From positions 6,425,001 to 6,489,000 of the forward strand of contig CANUEZ040000168.1 of the NCBI GenBank assembly GCA_948099385.1: a stretch of DNA of 64,000 bases. Direction: 5' to 3'. The notes under the pieces are model-generated. The model was not told the DNA's origin and made no database searches. It worked only from the letters and a program-made list of their open reading frames with translations. The position numbers and the translations under genes were made by a program. How positions within the stretch are numbered: position 1 is the stretch's first letter; each line of letters starts with the position of its first letter. The stretch is from Fasciola hepatica. Its lineage: Eukaryota > Platyhelminthes > Trematoda > Plagiorchiida > Fasciolidae. Positions 21,021 to 35,100 of this stretch are shown here, one piece after another.

Positions 21021-24000
21021 ATACTCAATTGATCAATTTGGAACGAGAAAACACACGCAAAATGCCAAGAAAAGGATCAAAAACAGTGGAGTCCGTACAG
21101 GAAGTAACACGGCAAGTCTCTGGGGAGGTTTTGGGTACATTTGATTTTTTAGTTAATGTTAGATCGCCTAGTCCTGTCAGTGCTAGTTCATGTGTTAATA
21201 AGTGCAATATTGCTCGTAAGGATGATGATTTATATAGGCTGAGAATACTAGACCTAGAACAACAGTTGCCATCGGCTAGACTACAGGCGCAGGAAGCAGA
21301 GAAGAAGTGTACACAGAAAGAGCGAGAGCATGAGACCAGCAACTTCGACACTTCCGATAGATCAGGGTGCAATAAGATAGGGAACCTCACGCCGTCCGCC
21401 GACTACAAACCACCATTGATCGATCTGCAGAGAGTGGAACTAACGGTTTTCGACGGGCGAGCTGAGCAATACTGCAAGTTTGTCAAGCAGTTCGAGACGT
21501 TCTTTGAAAATAAGGTAACCGACCCCGGGGAAAAGGCTTCTCTACCTTACTCACTACTGCCGAGGCCGAGCAAGAGAAGCTATCGACGGGTGCACCATGC
21601 TCGACCCGGAACAAGGCTACACAAGGGCAAGGAAGATCCTAAGGGACTTGTTTGGTTAACCGTCCAGAGTAGCCCGTAACCTAATAGAGGGCGTGAAGGT
21701 AGAGGCAAAGAAAACCAAGGGCGACGTCTACACCATGGCCGACCTGGTAATTAAGATGCAAAACTGCTCAATAGCCCTCGACCATTTAGGTTACAGGGAT
21801 GACCTAGATGCCATGCACACCTTAGAAAACATAGTCCGTCACCTCTCTCCCGAACTACAGGGTCGGTGGGCGGAAGAAGCAGAACGGATAAGCCGAAGCG
21901 ACTGAGAAGCTAACTTCGAAGATCTGACGGAATACTTGAACAGGCAAACCAAGATAGCTGACAGTAGGTTCGGTCGACTCATCCGGGACAGCAACCGAGC
22001 AAACAAGCCCAGTACTAGCCAGGCTCAAACCCCTGCACGGGAACATCCAAAATACCAACCTTGGACCAATACACATGCCATTTCACACGACGCTACTGCG
22101 CAACCCAATTGCAGATCTTGTGGTACTAGCCATGGACCACCAGAATGCCCCAAGTTCGGCAACGCCACAATAGACGAACGGTGGGGAATGGCGAGGATGG
22201 CTGGAGCACGTTTTATCTGTCTCAACACCACGCACCGGGCAGCAGCCTGTAGGACAAGGAATCGATGTGGTTTCGAGGGCTGCACGGGCAGACACCATCG
22301 GCTGCTGCATCAGGCGAGAGTAACCTTACCCGAGACGAGCACCAAACCCAGCTTTATTTGTTCAGCGTCACGATCTGCCAGTAAACCGGTACGTTTAGGC
22401 GTAGTGGCCGTGGGAGTAGTGACTCCGACTGGGATAGCCAAGGCGTTGGCTTTCGTTGATAGTGGATCCGACACTACTCTAGTGAAAGAGCGGTTTGCCG
22501 ACAAACACCAACTGGCTAAATGTGCGACGTCGTTGGCAGTGATCACGGCGGGCGGAAAACGGGTAATGACTGCCGGTAGATTGAGGCTGCAACTCATCTC
22601 TCTGGACACTAAAAAGGAAATTGAACCAACGGAGGCATTCACGTTAGCGGATCTCCCCATGCGAGCACCAAGGTCGGTCAACGCAATCTTGACTAGGTGG
22701 CCCCACCTGCAGGATATAACCGTTGTAGACTGAGAAGACGACGAAGTGGATCTCCTCGTTGGCTGCGACGTGCCAGAGGCACATTGAGTACTTGACCAGA
22801 GGGTGGGCGACTGCCAGGCATCTTATGCCGTACGCACGGCCCTGGGATGGATGTTATACGGTCCAGTAGGGGTACGCGTTTCCGTGAATTACTTATCCGC
22901 CGAAACGGACCGCATAGAGTATCATCTGCAACGGCTGTATGAAAAGGAGTTTCATGACATTGGAGACGGAAGACCATCGTTGTATCAAGAGGATCACTCC
23001 GCTCTACAAACGGTACGACAAGGCACTAGAGGCCTCAAAAAACAGTTCGAGGTTCCCCTCCCATGGCGCACATTGGTCGGCCCGTGGACTGACAACAGAA
23101 ATTATGTTCTCCAACGATTACTACGACTAAAAGAACGCTTCATCCGAGACTAGAATCTGTGGGAACGATACGCGGATTTAATGAAGCGAAACGAAGCCCT
23201 CGGTTACGTTTAAAAGGTGCCTGCCAACACGGACAGCAAAAGGGGTATCTGGTATCTGCCTCACCACCCGGTTATCAACCCCAATAAACCCAATAAACTG
23301 CGGGTGGTTTTCGACTGTGTGGCCAAGTTCCAGGGCAAGTCGTTAAACGATCGCCTTCTACAAGGACCTGACTGGACCACACCACTGATCGACGTTTTGT
23401 GCTGTTTCAGAGTGGGTAAAGTGGCTTCGTCTGCCGACATTAGGGAAATGTTCCATCAGGTGAAGATTCCGGTAGGAGAACGAGATGCTTTGCGTTTCCT
23501 GTGGTGGGAAGGGAGCGACCGGGACAACGCAGTGGTGAACTATAGGATGACCGTCCACCCCTTCGGATCCATATCGTCACCATTTTGTGCAAACTACGCC
23601 CTCCAATAATCAGCGAACAAACATGGCGATCTAGTACATCGGACGGTAGTAGATAACGCCAGCAGGAAATTCTACGTCGACGACTACCTCGGGTCATTCG
23701 ATGATGTGGAATCAGCTCTAGAGCAGTTCAGGGGTCTGACGAGATTGCTGGAAGAGGGCGGCTTCCACCTAACTAAATGGATGTCGAACGCTTCAGAAGT
23801 GCTGAAGGTCATCCCGTATCACGAAAAGGCCGAAAGGGTAAGAGATTTGGACTGCTCTCCACTTCCTATCGAGCGCACTTTAGGGATACAATGGGACGCG
23901 GAAACGGACGATTTTGTTTTCGAGCTAAACGTTCCCGAGCTGCCAATAACCCGTCGTGGCATACTACCTGCCGTCTCCAGTTTGTTCGACCCGCTCGGTT

Positions 24001-26181
24001 TCGTCTCACCACGGCTGCTACCCGGAAAGATCTTGCTGCGGCGGCTGTGCCGTAAGAAAGTTGATTGGGACCAGTCACTGGACCGAAAGGACCGGTTGGA
24101 CTGGTAAGAATTTTTTAACACCTTGAAGAAATTAGGGGACATAAGGATTCCACGATGTTCGACTCCTGGCTATACGACGCGGACCGGAGAACTACATGCC
24201 TTTTCCGATGCATCCGAAGTCGGTTATGGAGCTGTGGTGTACGGACGATGATGCGCGGGTGATGGAAAATATACCACGGGGATCCTGTTTGCCAAAGCAC
24301 GCGTTGCCCCACTGAAGTCGGTCTCGATCCCACGCCTTAAACTCAGCGCAGCCGTGTTGGCATTCAGAGTGGTGCAAACTGTGAAGAGATGTTTCAGTCT
24401 CTACATTTGGTCGGTGAGCTTCTGGACGGATTCAACGATAGTACTTTACTACATTAACAAAGTCCGGAGCCGGTTTAGTACTTTCGTTGCTAACCGGCTC
24501 ACGATTATCCACGATGAATCAGCCATAAACCAGTGGAAGCGTGTCAGGTCTGGCGATAATCCAGCCGATCTGTGCTCCCGGGGTGCGACCAACTTCAGGC
24601 AACTAGACACGTGGACGGGAGGACCAAACTTCCTACACTTGCTCAAACAGGACTGGCCCGTGTACGAATTAGAACCCCCTACGGAAGTAGAACCGGAGAG
24701 ATCAAAGGTGAAGTGATAGCGGCCAACTTGGTCGAAGCGACATCCATTCTATCGCGACTGGTCAGGTTTTCTTCCCGGATGAAGACACTTCGTTCGCTAG
24801 TTTGGTTAACCAGGTTCAAGAGAAATTTACTAGTCATGAAAGGGCTACGACCCTCAGGCCGGATACGAGTCGGCCAGATAAGTCCCGATGATCTACAAGC
24901 GGCAGAGTACGATATTTTCAGAATGATACAACGCGAGGCTTTCGCCCAAGAACTCAAGAGGGCGGAAGTAATGGGACCAATCAACAAGGAAATGTCATCT
25001 CCAAGAGGCGAGCTGAAGCGTTTAAATCCCAAACTCATCGACGGACTGCTGCGGGTGGATGGCACGCTGACCAACGCCCACCTGAGCTCCGACACAAAGT
25101 ATCCTATACTGCTGCCTGCGAGACAACCTGTAGTAGAGCTAATGATTCAACACGTCCACGCCGTGGAGGGACATGCCGGGGAAAGTCACGTGACGAGCGT
25201 CATTCGAAAGCGCCTTTGGTTGCTGATAGGACGAAAGAATGTAAAACGCGTAATCCGACGGTGTGTGCAATGTAGGAGACGCAATGCTACAGCGGGCAAA
25301 CACTTCATGGCCCCACTAGCAGAATGCAGGGTAACTACGGGCTGGTGGCCGTTCAGTGACACCGGGTTGGACTATTTCGGGCCCTTGTGGATCAAGTGCG
25401 GGAAAAGATTAGAGAAGCGATATGGATGTATCATGACGTGCATGAAGTCACGTGCGGTACACCTAGAAGTCGCACATTCGATGACGACCGATTCGTTTCT
25501 ACGGGCCTTGCAGAGATTTATCAACCAAAGAGGCGTACCGGCCGATATGTACTCAGATAATGGATGGAACTTTGTGGGCACTTGCCGGGAATTGCAGCGT
25601 TGGCACCAGAACATAAACAGGGACAAACTACAGGATCGAACCGTGGCCTACGGCATACGCTGGCATTTCAACCCCCCACAGGCCAGTCACCTTGGCAGCG
25701 CATGGGAGCGCATGATCCGTTCCGTCAGGCGGATATTGCTGTCGATCACGGAGCGACAGCCGCCCGACGACCAGACGCTGAACACCGTCATGACTGAGGT
25801 GGAGCGAATTCTGAACAACCGCCCCCTGGTTCTAGTAATGAACGGTGACCCCACCCACCTGGCGCTCACCCCGAACGACTTATTGACGTTAAGGTCAAAC
25901 GAGGGTTTCCAAGGGCGGGTAAACCTTCGTGGGAGCTACCTCCACGGATGGAAGCAAGCGAACAATCTGGCCGAGGTCTTTTGGAGACGATGGCTGCGGG
26001 AGTACCTACCGGCTTTGCGGACTCGACAGAAGTGGCTGGTGAAAACGAGGCCATTCAAAGTTGGGGATGTGGTTATGATTGCCGACGAACGCGCACATTT
26101 CAGGACTTGGTATTTGGGAGCAGTTACGGAAACCATCGAAAGCACTTACGGAATGATAGGAACAGTGAGGGTGAAGACAGC
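21021..26181 (+). pseudogene. Gag-Pol of BEL/Pao element B, decayed
   Basis: The start is ATG 21062 (MPRKGSKTVES), 41 nt after the LTR. Domain order is as in the intact copy at 32142. Gag is frameshifted near 21540 and stopped at 21903. Further stops lie at 22731, 22785, 23151, 23212, 23607, 24105 and 24249, plus a shift near 24710. Three of the stops are TGG to TGA changes. The integrase part (about 24720-26181) remains open. Pol ends at ...GTGAAGACAGC where LTR A1 begins; its last codons resume at 38425. The part from about 23030 on is nearly identical to 28568-31719 because of a later duplication. Confidence 0.92.
26177..26181. other. Target-site duplication of BEL element A (left)
   Basis: ACAGC here and ACAGC at 38425-38429 flank the unit that starts with LTR A1 and ends with LTR A3. 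Removing the unit and one ACAGC restores the pol frame of element B (GTGAAGACAGCTAACGGAG), which matches 37244-37262 of the intact copy. Five-base duplications are usual for BEL/Pao. Confidence 0.92.
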
Positions 26182-26561
26182 TGTAACAGCCGGTCGTGGA
26201 AAATCCCCCTTTTTTCCCTCGCGATTCAGTGTTTTTTCCCAACATCACTCATTTCCATACACTATTGACTTGTCTTTACGAACTGGTTGTTTTTCTGGAC
26301 CAACTGTTGTTTGTTCGCGCCCAGAGCGCTATTTTGGCACATCCTTGTTCAGGACCTGCGTGACGCACGTGCTGTTTGCTCACACGCTGCTATTCGGTTT
26401 CTCGTTGTTGAGACTTTGTGATCGTATTATTGAGGTTTGTATATTGTTTACGTCATTGTTTATTTTAATAATCTAGTATCGTAGAATTATCACGGATAAT
26501 CGCCTTCTGATTTCGGGATCCGTTGCGAATTTGGCTACGCATTGCTCAAACGTTCGTAACA
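26182..26561 (+). repeat. BEL/Pao LTR A1
   Basis: This 380-bp LTR starts TGTAACAGCC and ends CGTTCGTAACA. It appears identical to LTR A3 at 38045-38424 and differs from A2 at one base I could find (C at 26306, T at 31844). It is the original 5' LTR of element A. Confidence 0.95.
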
Positions 26562-29500
26562 ATACTCAATAGATCTATTTGGAACGAGGAAAATTCACGC
26601 AAAATGCCAAGGAAAGGATCAAAGGCAGTCGAACCCGGACAGGAAGTAATACGGCAAGTCTCTGGGGAGGTTTTGGGTACTTATGATTCTTTAGCTAATG
26701 CTAGATCGCCTAGTCCTGTCAGTGCTAGCTCATGTGTTATTGAAAGCAATATTGATCGTAAGGACGTTGATTTATATAAGCTGAGAATAATAGAACTAGA
26801 GCAACAGTTACTTTCGGCTAGACTACAGGCGCATGAAGCAGAGAAGTGTACACAGAAACAGCGAGAGTATAGGACCAGTGACTTCGACACTTCCGATAGG
26901 TTAGAGTGCAATAAGGTAGGGAACCCCACGCAGGTCGCCGACTACAAACCACCATCGATCGATCTGCCTAGAGTGGAGTTAACGGTTTTCGACGGGCGAG
27001 CTGAGCAATATTGCAAGTTTGTCAAACAGTTCGAGACGTTCGTTGAAAACAAGGTAACCGACCCTGGGCAAAGGCTTCTTTACCTTACTCACTACTGCCG
27101 AGGCCGAGCGCGAGAAGCTATCGACGGATGCACCATGCTCGATCCAGAACAAGGCTACACAAGGGCAAGAAAGATTCTGAGGGACTTGTTTGGCCAACCT
27201 TTCAAAGTAGCCCGTAACCTAATAGAGGGCGTGATGGCAGAGGCAAAGAAAACCAAGGGCGACGTCTACACCATGGCCGACCTGGTGATCAAGATGCAGA
27301 ACTGCTCAATAGCCCTCGACCATTTAGGTTACAGAGCTGACCTAGACGCCATGCACACTTTGGAAGGCATAGTCCGTCACCTCTCTCCCGAACTACAGGG
27401 TCGGTGGGCGGAAGAAGCTGAACGGATAAGCCGAGGCGACAGAGAAGCCAACTTCGAAGACCTGACTGAATACTTAGACAGGCAAACGAAGATAGCTGAC
27501 AGCAGATTCGGCCGACTCATCCGGGACAGCAACCGAGCAAACAAGCCCGGTACTAGCCAAGTCCAAACCCCTGTACGTGAACATCCAAAGTACCAGCCTT
27601 GGACCAACACACACGTCATTTCACGAGATGCTACGGCGAAACCAAATTGCAGATCCTGTGGTACTAGCCATGGCCTACCAGAATGCCCCAAGTTCGGCAA
27701 TGCCACAATAGACGAACGGTGGGGAATGGCGAGGATGGCAGGAGCATGTTTCATCTGTCTCAACACCACGCACCGGGCAGCAGCCTGTAGAACAAGGAAT
27801 CGATGTGGTTACGAGGTCTGCACGGGCAGACACCATCGGCTGCTGCATCAGGCGAGAATAACCATATCCGAGGCGAGTGCCAAGCCCAGCGTGATTTGCT
27901 CAACTTCACAATCTGCCAGTAAACCGGTACGTTTAGGCGTAGTGGCCGTGGGAGTAGTGACTCCGACTGGGATAGCCAAGGCGTTGGCTTTCGTTGATAG
28001 TGGATCCGACACCACTTTAGTGAAAGAGCGGTTTGCCGACAAACACCAACTGGCTAAATGTGCGACGTCGTTAGCAGTGAGCACGGTGGGCGGAACACAG
28101 GTAATGACTGCCGGTAGATTAAGGCTGCAACTCATCTCTCTAGACACTAACGAGGAAATTGAACCAACGGAGGCATTCACGTTAGCGGATCTCCCCATGC
28201 GAGCACCAAGGTCGGTGAACGCAATCTTGACTCGATGGCCCCACCTGCAGGATGTAACCGTTGTAGACTGGGAAGATGATGAGGTGGATCTCCTCATCGG
28301 ATGCGACGTGCCAGAGGCGCATTGGGTGCTTGACCAAAGAGTGGGCGACCGCCAGGCACCTTATGCCGTACGCACGGCTCTGGGATGGATGTTATACGGT
28401 CCAGTAGGGGTACGCGTTTCCGTGAATTACTTATCCGCCGAAACGGACCGCATAGAGTATCATCTTCAACGGCTTTATGAAAAGGAGTTTCATGACATTG
28501 GGGACGAAAGACCGACGTTGTCTCAAGAGGATCACTCCGCTCTACAAACGGTGCGGCAAGGCTCTATAGGCCTCAAAAAACAGTTCGAGGTTCCCCTCCC
28601 ATGGCGCACATTGGTCGGCCCGTGGACTGACAACAGAAATTATGTTCTCCAACGATTACTACGACTAAAAGAACGCTTCATCCGAGACTAGAATCTGTGG
28701 GAACGATACGCGGATTTAATGAAGCGAAACGAAGCCCTCGGTTACGTTTAAAAGGTGCCTGCCAACACGGACAGCAAAAGGGGTATCTGGTATCTGCCTC
28801 ACCACCCGGTTATCAACCCCAATAAACCCAATAAACTGCGGGTGGTTTTCGACTGTGTGGCCAAGTTCCAGGGCAAGTCGTTAAACGATCGCCTTCTACA
28901 AGGACCTGACTGGACCACACCACTGATCGACGTTTTGTGCTGTTTCAGAGTGGGTAAAGTGGCTTCGTCTGCCGACATTAGGGAAATGTTCCATCAGGTG
29001 AAGATTCCGGTAGGAGAACGAGATGCTTTGCGTTTCCTGTGGTGGGAAGGGAGCGACCGGGACAACGCAGTGGTGAACTATAGGATGACCGTCCACCCCT
29101 TCGGATCCATATCATCACCATTTTGTGCAAACTACGCCCTCCAATAATCAGCGAACAAACATGGCGATCTAGTACATCGGACGGTAGTAGATAACGCCAG
29201 CAGGAAATTCTACGTCGACGACTACCTCGGGTCATTCGATGATGTGGAATCAGCTCTAGAGCAGTTCAGGGGTCTGACGAGATTGCTGGAAGAGGGCGGC
29301 TTCCACCTAACTAAATGGATGTCGAACGCTTCAGAAGTGCTGAAGGTCATCCCGTATCACGAAAAGGCCGAAAGGGTAAGAGATTTGGACTGCTCTCCAC
29401 TTCCTATCGAGCGCACTTTAGGGATACAATGGGACGCGGAAACGGACGATTTTGTTTTCGAGCTAAACGTTCCCGAGCTGCCAATAACCCGTCGTGGCAT

Positions 29501-31719
29501 ACTACCTGCCGTCTCCAGTTTGTTCGACCCGCTCGGTTTCGTCTCACCACGGCTGCTACCCGGAAAGATCTTGCTGCGGCGGCTGTGCCGTAAGAAAGTT
29601 GATTGGGACCAGTCACTGGACCGAAAGGACCGGTTGGACTGGTAAGAATTTTTTAACACCTTGAAGAAATTAGGGGACATAAGGATTCCACGATGTTCGA
29701 CTCCTGGCTATACGACGCGGACCGGAGAACTACATGCCTTTTCCGATGCATCCGAAGTCGGTTATGGAGCTGTGGTGTACGGACGATGATGCGCGGGTGA
29801 TGGAAAATATACCACGGGGATCCTGTTTGCCAAAGCACGCGTTGCCCCACTGAAGTCGGTCTCGATCCCACGCCTTAAACTCAGCGCAGCCGTGTTGGCA
29901 TTCAGAGTGGTGCAAACTGTGAAGAGATGTTTCAGTCTCTACATTTGGTCGGTGAGCTTCTGGACGGATTCAACGATAGTACTTTACTACATTAACAAAG
30001 TCCGGAGCCGGTTTAGTACTTTCGTTGCTAACCGGCTCACGATTATCCACGATGAATCAGCCATAAACCAGTGGAAGCGTGTCAGGTCTGGCGATAATCC
30101 AGCCGATCTGTGCTCCCGGGGTGCGACCAACTTCAGGCAACTAGACACGTGGACGGGAGGACCAAACTTCCTACACTTGCTCAAACAGGACTGGCCCGTG
30201 TACGAATTAGAACCCCCTACGGAAGTAGAACCGGAGAGATCAAAGGTGAAGTGATAGCGGCCAACTTGGTCGAAGCGACATCCATTCTATCGCGACTGGT
30301 CAGGTTTTCTTCCCGGATGAAGACACTTCGTTCGCTAGTTTGGTTAACCAGGTTCAAGAGAAATTTACTAGTCATGAAAGGGCTACGACCCTCAGGCCGG
30401 ATACGAGTCGGCCAGATAAGTCCCGATGATCTACAAGCGGCAGAGTACGATATTTTCAGAATGATACAACGCGAGGCTTTCGCCCAAGAACTCAAGAGGG
30501 CGGAAGTAATGGGACCAATCAACAAGGAAATGTCATCTCCAAGAGGCGAGCTGAAGCGTTTAAATCCCAAACTCATCGACGGACTGCTGCGGGTGGATGG
30601 CACGCTGACCAACGCCCACCTGAGCTCCGACACAAAGTATCCTATACTGCTGCCTGCGAGACAACCTGTAGTAGAGCTAATGATTCAACACGTCCACGCC
30701 GTGGAGGGACATGCCGGGGAAAGTCACGTGACGAGCGTCATTCGAAAGCGCCTTTGGTTGCTGATAGGACGAAAGAATGTAAAACGCGTAATCCGACGGT
30801 GTGTGCAATGTAGGAGACGCAATGCTACAGCGGGCAAACACTTCATGGCCCCACTAGCAGAATGCAGGGTAACTACGGGCTGGTGGCCGTTCAGTGACAC
30901 CGGGTTGGACTATTTCGGGCCCTTGTGGATCAAGTGCGGGAAAAGATTAGAGAAGCGATATGGATGTATCATGACGTGCATGAAGTCACGTGCGGTACAC
31001 CTAGAAGTCGCACATTCGATGACGACCGATTCGTTTCTACGGGCCTTGCAGAGATTTATCAACCAAAGAGGCGTACCGGCCGATATGTACTCAGATAATG
31101 GATGGAACTTTGTGGGCACTTGCCGGGAATTGCAGCGTTGGCACCAGAACATAAACAGGGACAAACTACAGGATCGAACCGTGGCCTACGGCATACGCTG
31201 GCATTTCAACCCCCCACAGGCCAGTCACCTTGGCAGCGCATGGGAGCGCATGATCCGTTCCGTCAGGCGGATATTGCTGTCGATCACGGAGCGACAGCCG
31301 CCCGACGACCAGACGCTGAACACCGTCATGACTGAGGTGGAGCGAATTCTGAACAACCGCCCCCTGGTTCTAGTAATGAACGGTGACCCCACCCACCTGG
31401 CGCTCACCCCGAACGACTTATTGACGTTAAGGTCAAACGAGGGTTTCCAAGGGCGGGTAAACCTTCGTGGGAGCTACCTCCACGGATGGAAGCAAGCGAA
31501 CAATCTGGCCGAGGTCTTTTGGAGACGATGGCTGCGGGAGTACCTACCGGCTTTGCGGACTCGACAGAAGTGGCTGGTGAAAACGAGGCCATTCAAAGTT
31601 GGGGATGTGGTTATGATTGCCGACGAACGCGCACATTTCAGGACTTGGTATTTGGGAGCAGTTACGGAAACCATCGAAAGCACTTACGGAATGATAGGAA
31701 CAGTGAGGGTGAAGACAGC
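26562..31719 (+). pseudogene. Chimeric Gag-Pol (5' half of A, 3' half of B)
   Basis: The ATG at 26604 opens a frame that runs to a stop at 28689, covering Gag, the zinc knuckles, protease and the start of RT. Up to about 28567 it equals the intact copy at 32142. From 28611 on it equals the decayed element B (23073-26181), including the same stops at 28689, 28750, 29145, 29643 and 29787. The switch lies in the 43 bp 28568-28610, identical in all three copies. It is therefore the hybrid product of an unequal exchange, not an independent insertion. Confidence 0.93.
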
Positions 31720-32099
31720 TGTAACAGCCGGTCGTGGAAAATCCCCCTTTTTTCCCTCGCGATTCAGTGTTTTTTCCCAACATCACTCATTTCCATACAC
31801 TATTGACTTGTCTTTACGAACTGGTTGTTTTTCTGGACCAATTGTTGTTTGTTCGCGCCCAGAGCGCTATTTTGGCACATCCTTGTTCAGGACCTGCGTG
31901 ACGCACGTGCTGTTTGCTCACACGCTGCTATTCGGTTTCTCGTTGTTGAGACTTTGTGATCGTATTATTGAGGTTTGTATATTGTTTACGTCATTGTTTA
32001 TTTTAATAATCTAGTATCGTAGAATTATCACGGATAATCGCCTTCTGATTTCGGGATCCGTTGCGAATTTGGCTACGCATTGCTCAAACGTTCGTAACA
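31720..32099 (+). repeat. BEL/Pao LTR A2
   Basis: This is the duplicated copy of LTR A1, offset by exactly 5538 bp, and now the functional 5' LTR of the intact Gag-Pol. It has the same TGTAACAGCC start and TAACA end. It too is preceded by ACAGC (31715-31719), copied with the unit. Confidence 0.95.
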
Positions 32100-32141
32100 A
32101 TACTCAATAGATCTATTTGGAACGAGGAAAATTCACGCAAA

Positions 32142-35100
32142 ATGCCAAGGAAAGGATCAAAGGCAGTCGAACCCGGACAGGAAGTAATACGGCAAGTCTC
32201 TGGGGAGGTTTTGGGTACTTATGATTCTTTAGCTAATGCTAGATCGCCTAGTCCTGTCAGTGCTAGCTCATGTGTTATTGAAAGCAATATTGATCGTAAG
32301 GACGTTGATTTATATAAGCTGAGAATAATAGAACTAGAGCAACAGTTACTTTCGGCTAGACTACAGGCGCATGAAGCAGAGAAGTGTACACAGAAACAGC
32401 GAGAGTATAGGACCAGTGACTTCGACACTTCCGATAGGTTAGAGTGCAATAAGGTAGGGAACCCCACGCAGGTCGCCGACTACAAACCACCATCGATCGA
32501 TCTGCCTAGAGTGGAGTTAACGGTTTTCGACGGGCGAGCTGAGCAATATTGCAAGTTTGTCAAACAGTTCGAGACGTTCGTTGAAAACAAGGTAACCGAC
32601 CCTGGGCAAAGGCTTCTTTACCTTACTCACTACTGCCGAGGCCGAGCGCGAGAAGCTATCGACGGATGCACCATGCTCGATCCAGAACAAGGCTACACAA
32701 GGGCAAGAAAGATTCTGAGGGACTTGTTTGGCCAACCTTTCAAAGTAGCCCGTAACCTAATAGAGGGCGTGATGGCAGAGGCAAAGAAAACCAAGGGCGA
32801 CGTCTACACCATGGCCGACCTGGTGATCAAGATGCAGAACTGCTCAATAGCCCTCGACCATTTAGGTTACAGAGCTGACCTAGACGCCATGCACACTTTG
32901 GAAGGCATAGTCCGTCACCTCTCTCCCGAACTACAGGGTCGGTGGGCGGAAGAAGCTGAACGGATAAGCCGAGGCGACAGAGAAGCCAACTTCGAAGACC
33001 TGACTGAATACTTAGACAGGCAAACGAAGATAGCTGACAGCAGATTCGGCCGACTCATCCGGGACAGCAACCGAGCAAACAAGCCCGGTACTAGCCAAGT
33101 CCAAACCCCTGTACGTGAACATCCAAAGTACCAGCCTTGGACCAACACACACGTCATTTCACGAGATGCTACGGCGAAACCAAATTGCAGATCCTGTGGT
33201 ACTAGCCATGGCCTACCAGAATGCCCCAAGTTCGGCAATGCCACAATAGACGAACGGTGGGGAATGGCGAGGATGGCAGGAGCATGTTTCATCTGTCTCA
33301 ACACCACGCACCGGGCAGCAGCCTGTAGAACAAGGAATCGATGTGGTTACGAGGTCTGCACGGGCAGACACCATCGGCTGCTGCATCAGGCGAGAATAAC
33401 CATATCCGAGGCGAGTGCCAAGCCCAGCGTGATTTGCTCAACTTCACAATCTGCCAGTAAACCGGTACGTTTAGGCGTAGTGGCCGTGGGAGTAGTGACT
33501 CCGACTGGGATAGCCAAGGCGTTGGCTTTCGTTGATAGTGGATCCGACACCACTTTAGTGAAAGAGCGGTTTGCCGACAAACACCAACTGGCTAAATGTG
33601 CGACGTCGTTAGCAGTGAGCACGGTGGGCGGAACACAGGTAATGACTGCCGGTAGATTAAGGCTGCAACTCATCTCTCTAGACACTAACGAGGAAATTGA
33701 ACCAACGGAGGCATTCACGTTAGCGGATCTCCCCATGCGAGCACCAAGGTCGGTGAACGCAATCTTGACTCGATGGCCCCACCTGCAGGATGTAACCGTT
33801 GTAGACTGGGAAGATGATGAGGTGGATCTCCTCATCGGATGCGACGTGCCAGAGGCGCATTGGGTGCTTGACCAAAGAGTGGGCGACCGCCAGGCACCTT
33901 ATGCCGTACGCACGGCTCTGGGATGGATGTTATACGGTCCAGTAGGGGTACGCGTTTCCGTGAATTACTTATCCGCCGAAACGGACCGCATAGAGTATCA
34001 TCTTCAACGGCTTTATGAAAAGGAGTTTCATGACATTGGGGACGAAAGACCGACGTTGTCTCAAGAGGATCACTCCGCTCTACAAACGGTGCGGCAAGGC
34101 TCTATAGGCCTCAAAAAACAGTTCGAGGTTCCCCTCCCATGGCGCACACCGGTCGACCCGTGGACTGACAACAGAAATTATGTTCTCCAACGATTACTAC
34201 GACTAAAAGAACGCTTCATTCGAGACCAGAATCTGTGGGAACGATACGCGGATTTGATGAAGCGAAACGAGGACCTCGGTTACGTTGAAAGGGTGCCTGT
34301 TAACACCGACAGCAAAAGGGGTATCTGGTATCTGCCTCACCATCCGGTTATCAACCCCAAGAAACCCAATAAACTGCGGGTGGTTTTCGACTGTGCGGCC
34401 AAGTTCCAGGGCAAGTCGTTAAACGATCGCCTACTACAGGGTCCTGACTGGACCACACCACTGATCGATGTTCTGTGCCGTTTCAGAGTGGGTAAAGTGG
34501 CTTTGTCTGCTGACATTAGGGAAATGTTCCATCAGGTGAAGATTCCGGTAGGAGAACGAGATGCTTTGCGTTTCCTGTGGTGGGAAGGGAGCGACCGGGA
34601 CAATGCAGTGGTGAATTATAGAATGACCGTCCACCCCTTCGGAGCCATATCGTCACCATTTTGTGCCAACTACGCCCTCCGAGAATCAGCGAACAAACAT
34701 GGCGATCTGGTACATCGGACGGTGGTAGAAAGCGTCAGCAGGAACTTCTACGTCGACGACTACCTTGGGTCATTCGATGATGTGGAATCAGCTCTACAGC
34801 AGTTCAGGGGTCTGACGAGATTGCTGGAAGAGGGTGGCTTCCATCTAACTAAATGGATGTCGAACGCTTCAGAAGTGCTGAAGGTCATCCCGTATCACGA
34901 AAAGGTCGAAAGGGTAAGAGATTTGGACGGCTCTCCACTTCCTATCGAGCGCACTTTAGGAATACAATGGGACGCGGAAACGGACGATTTTGTTTTCGAA
35001 CTGAACGTTCCCGAGCTGCCAATAACCCGTCGTGGCATACTACCTGCCGTCTCCAGTTTGTTCGACCCGCTCGGTTTCGTCTCACCATGGCTGCTACCCG

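Larger units (their letters stand above)
23030..34148. repeat. Tandem duplication of a 5538-bp unit
   Basis: Position x and x+5538 carry the same sequence for x from about 23030 to 28610. Over this span I found only two differences (23574 G versus 29112 A; 26306 C versus 31844 T). Each unit holds the 3' half of B pol, one A-type LTR and the 5' half of A gag-pol. The duplication is very recent or an assembly artefact. Confidence 0.93.

Noticed and set aside
24572..26476. A separate 634-codon gene (and its twin at 30110-32014)
   Set aside because: It is the RNase H end and integrase part of element B pol, displaced by a frameshift, and it runs through into the LTR.
23030..34148. Three independent BEL insertions in tandem
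   Set aside because: The constant 5538-bp offset, shared private stops and a hybrid internal region show a duplication; only the A insertion has its own target duplication.
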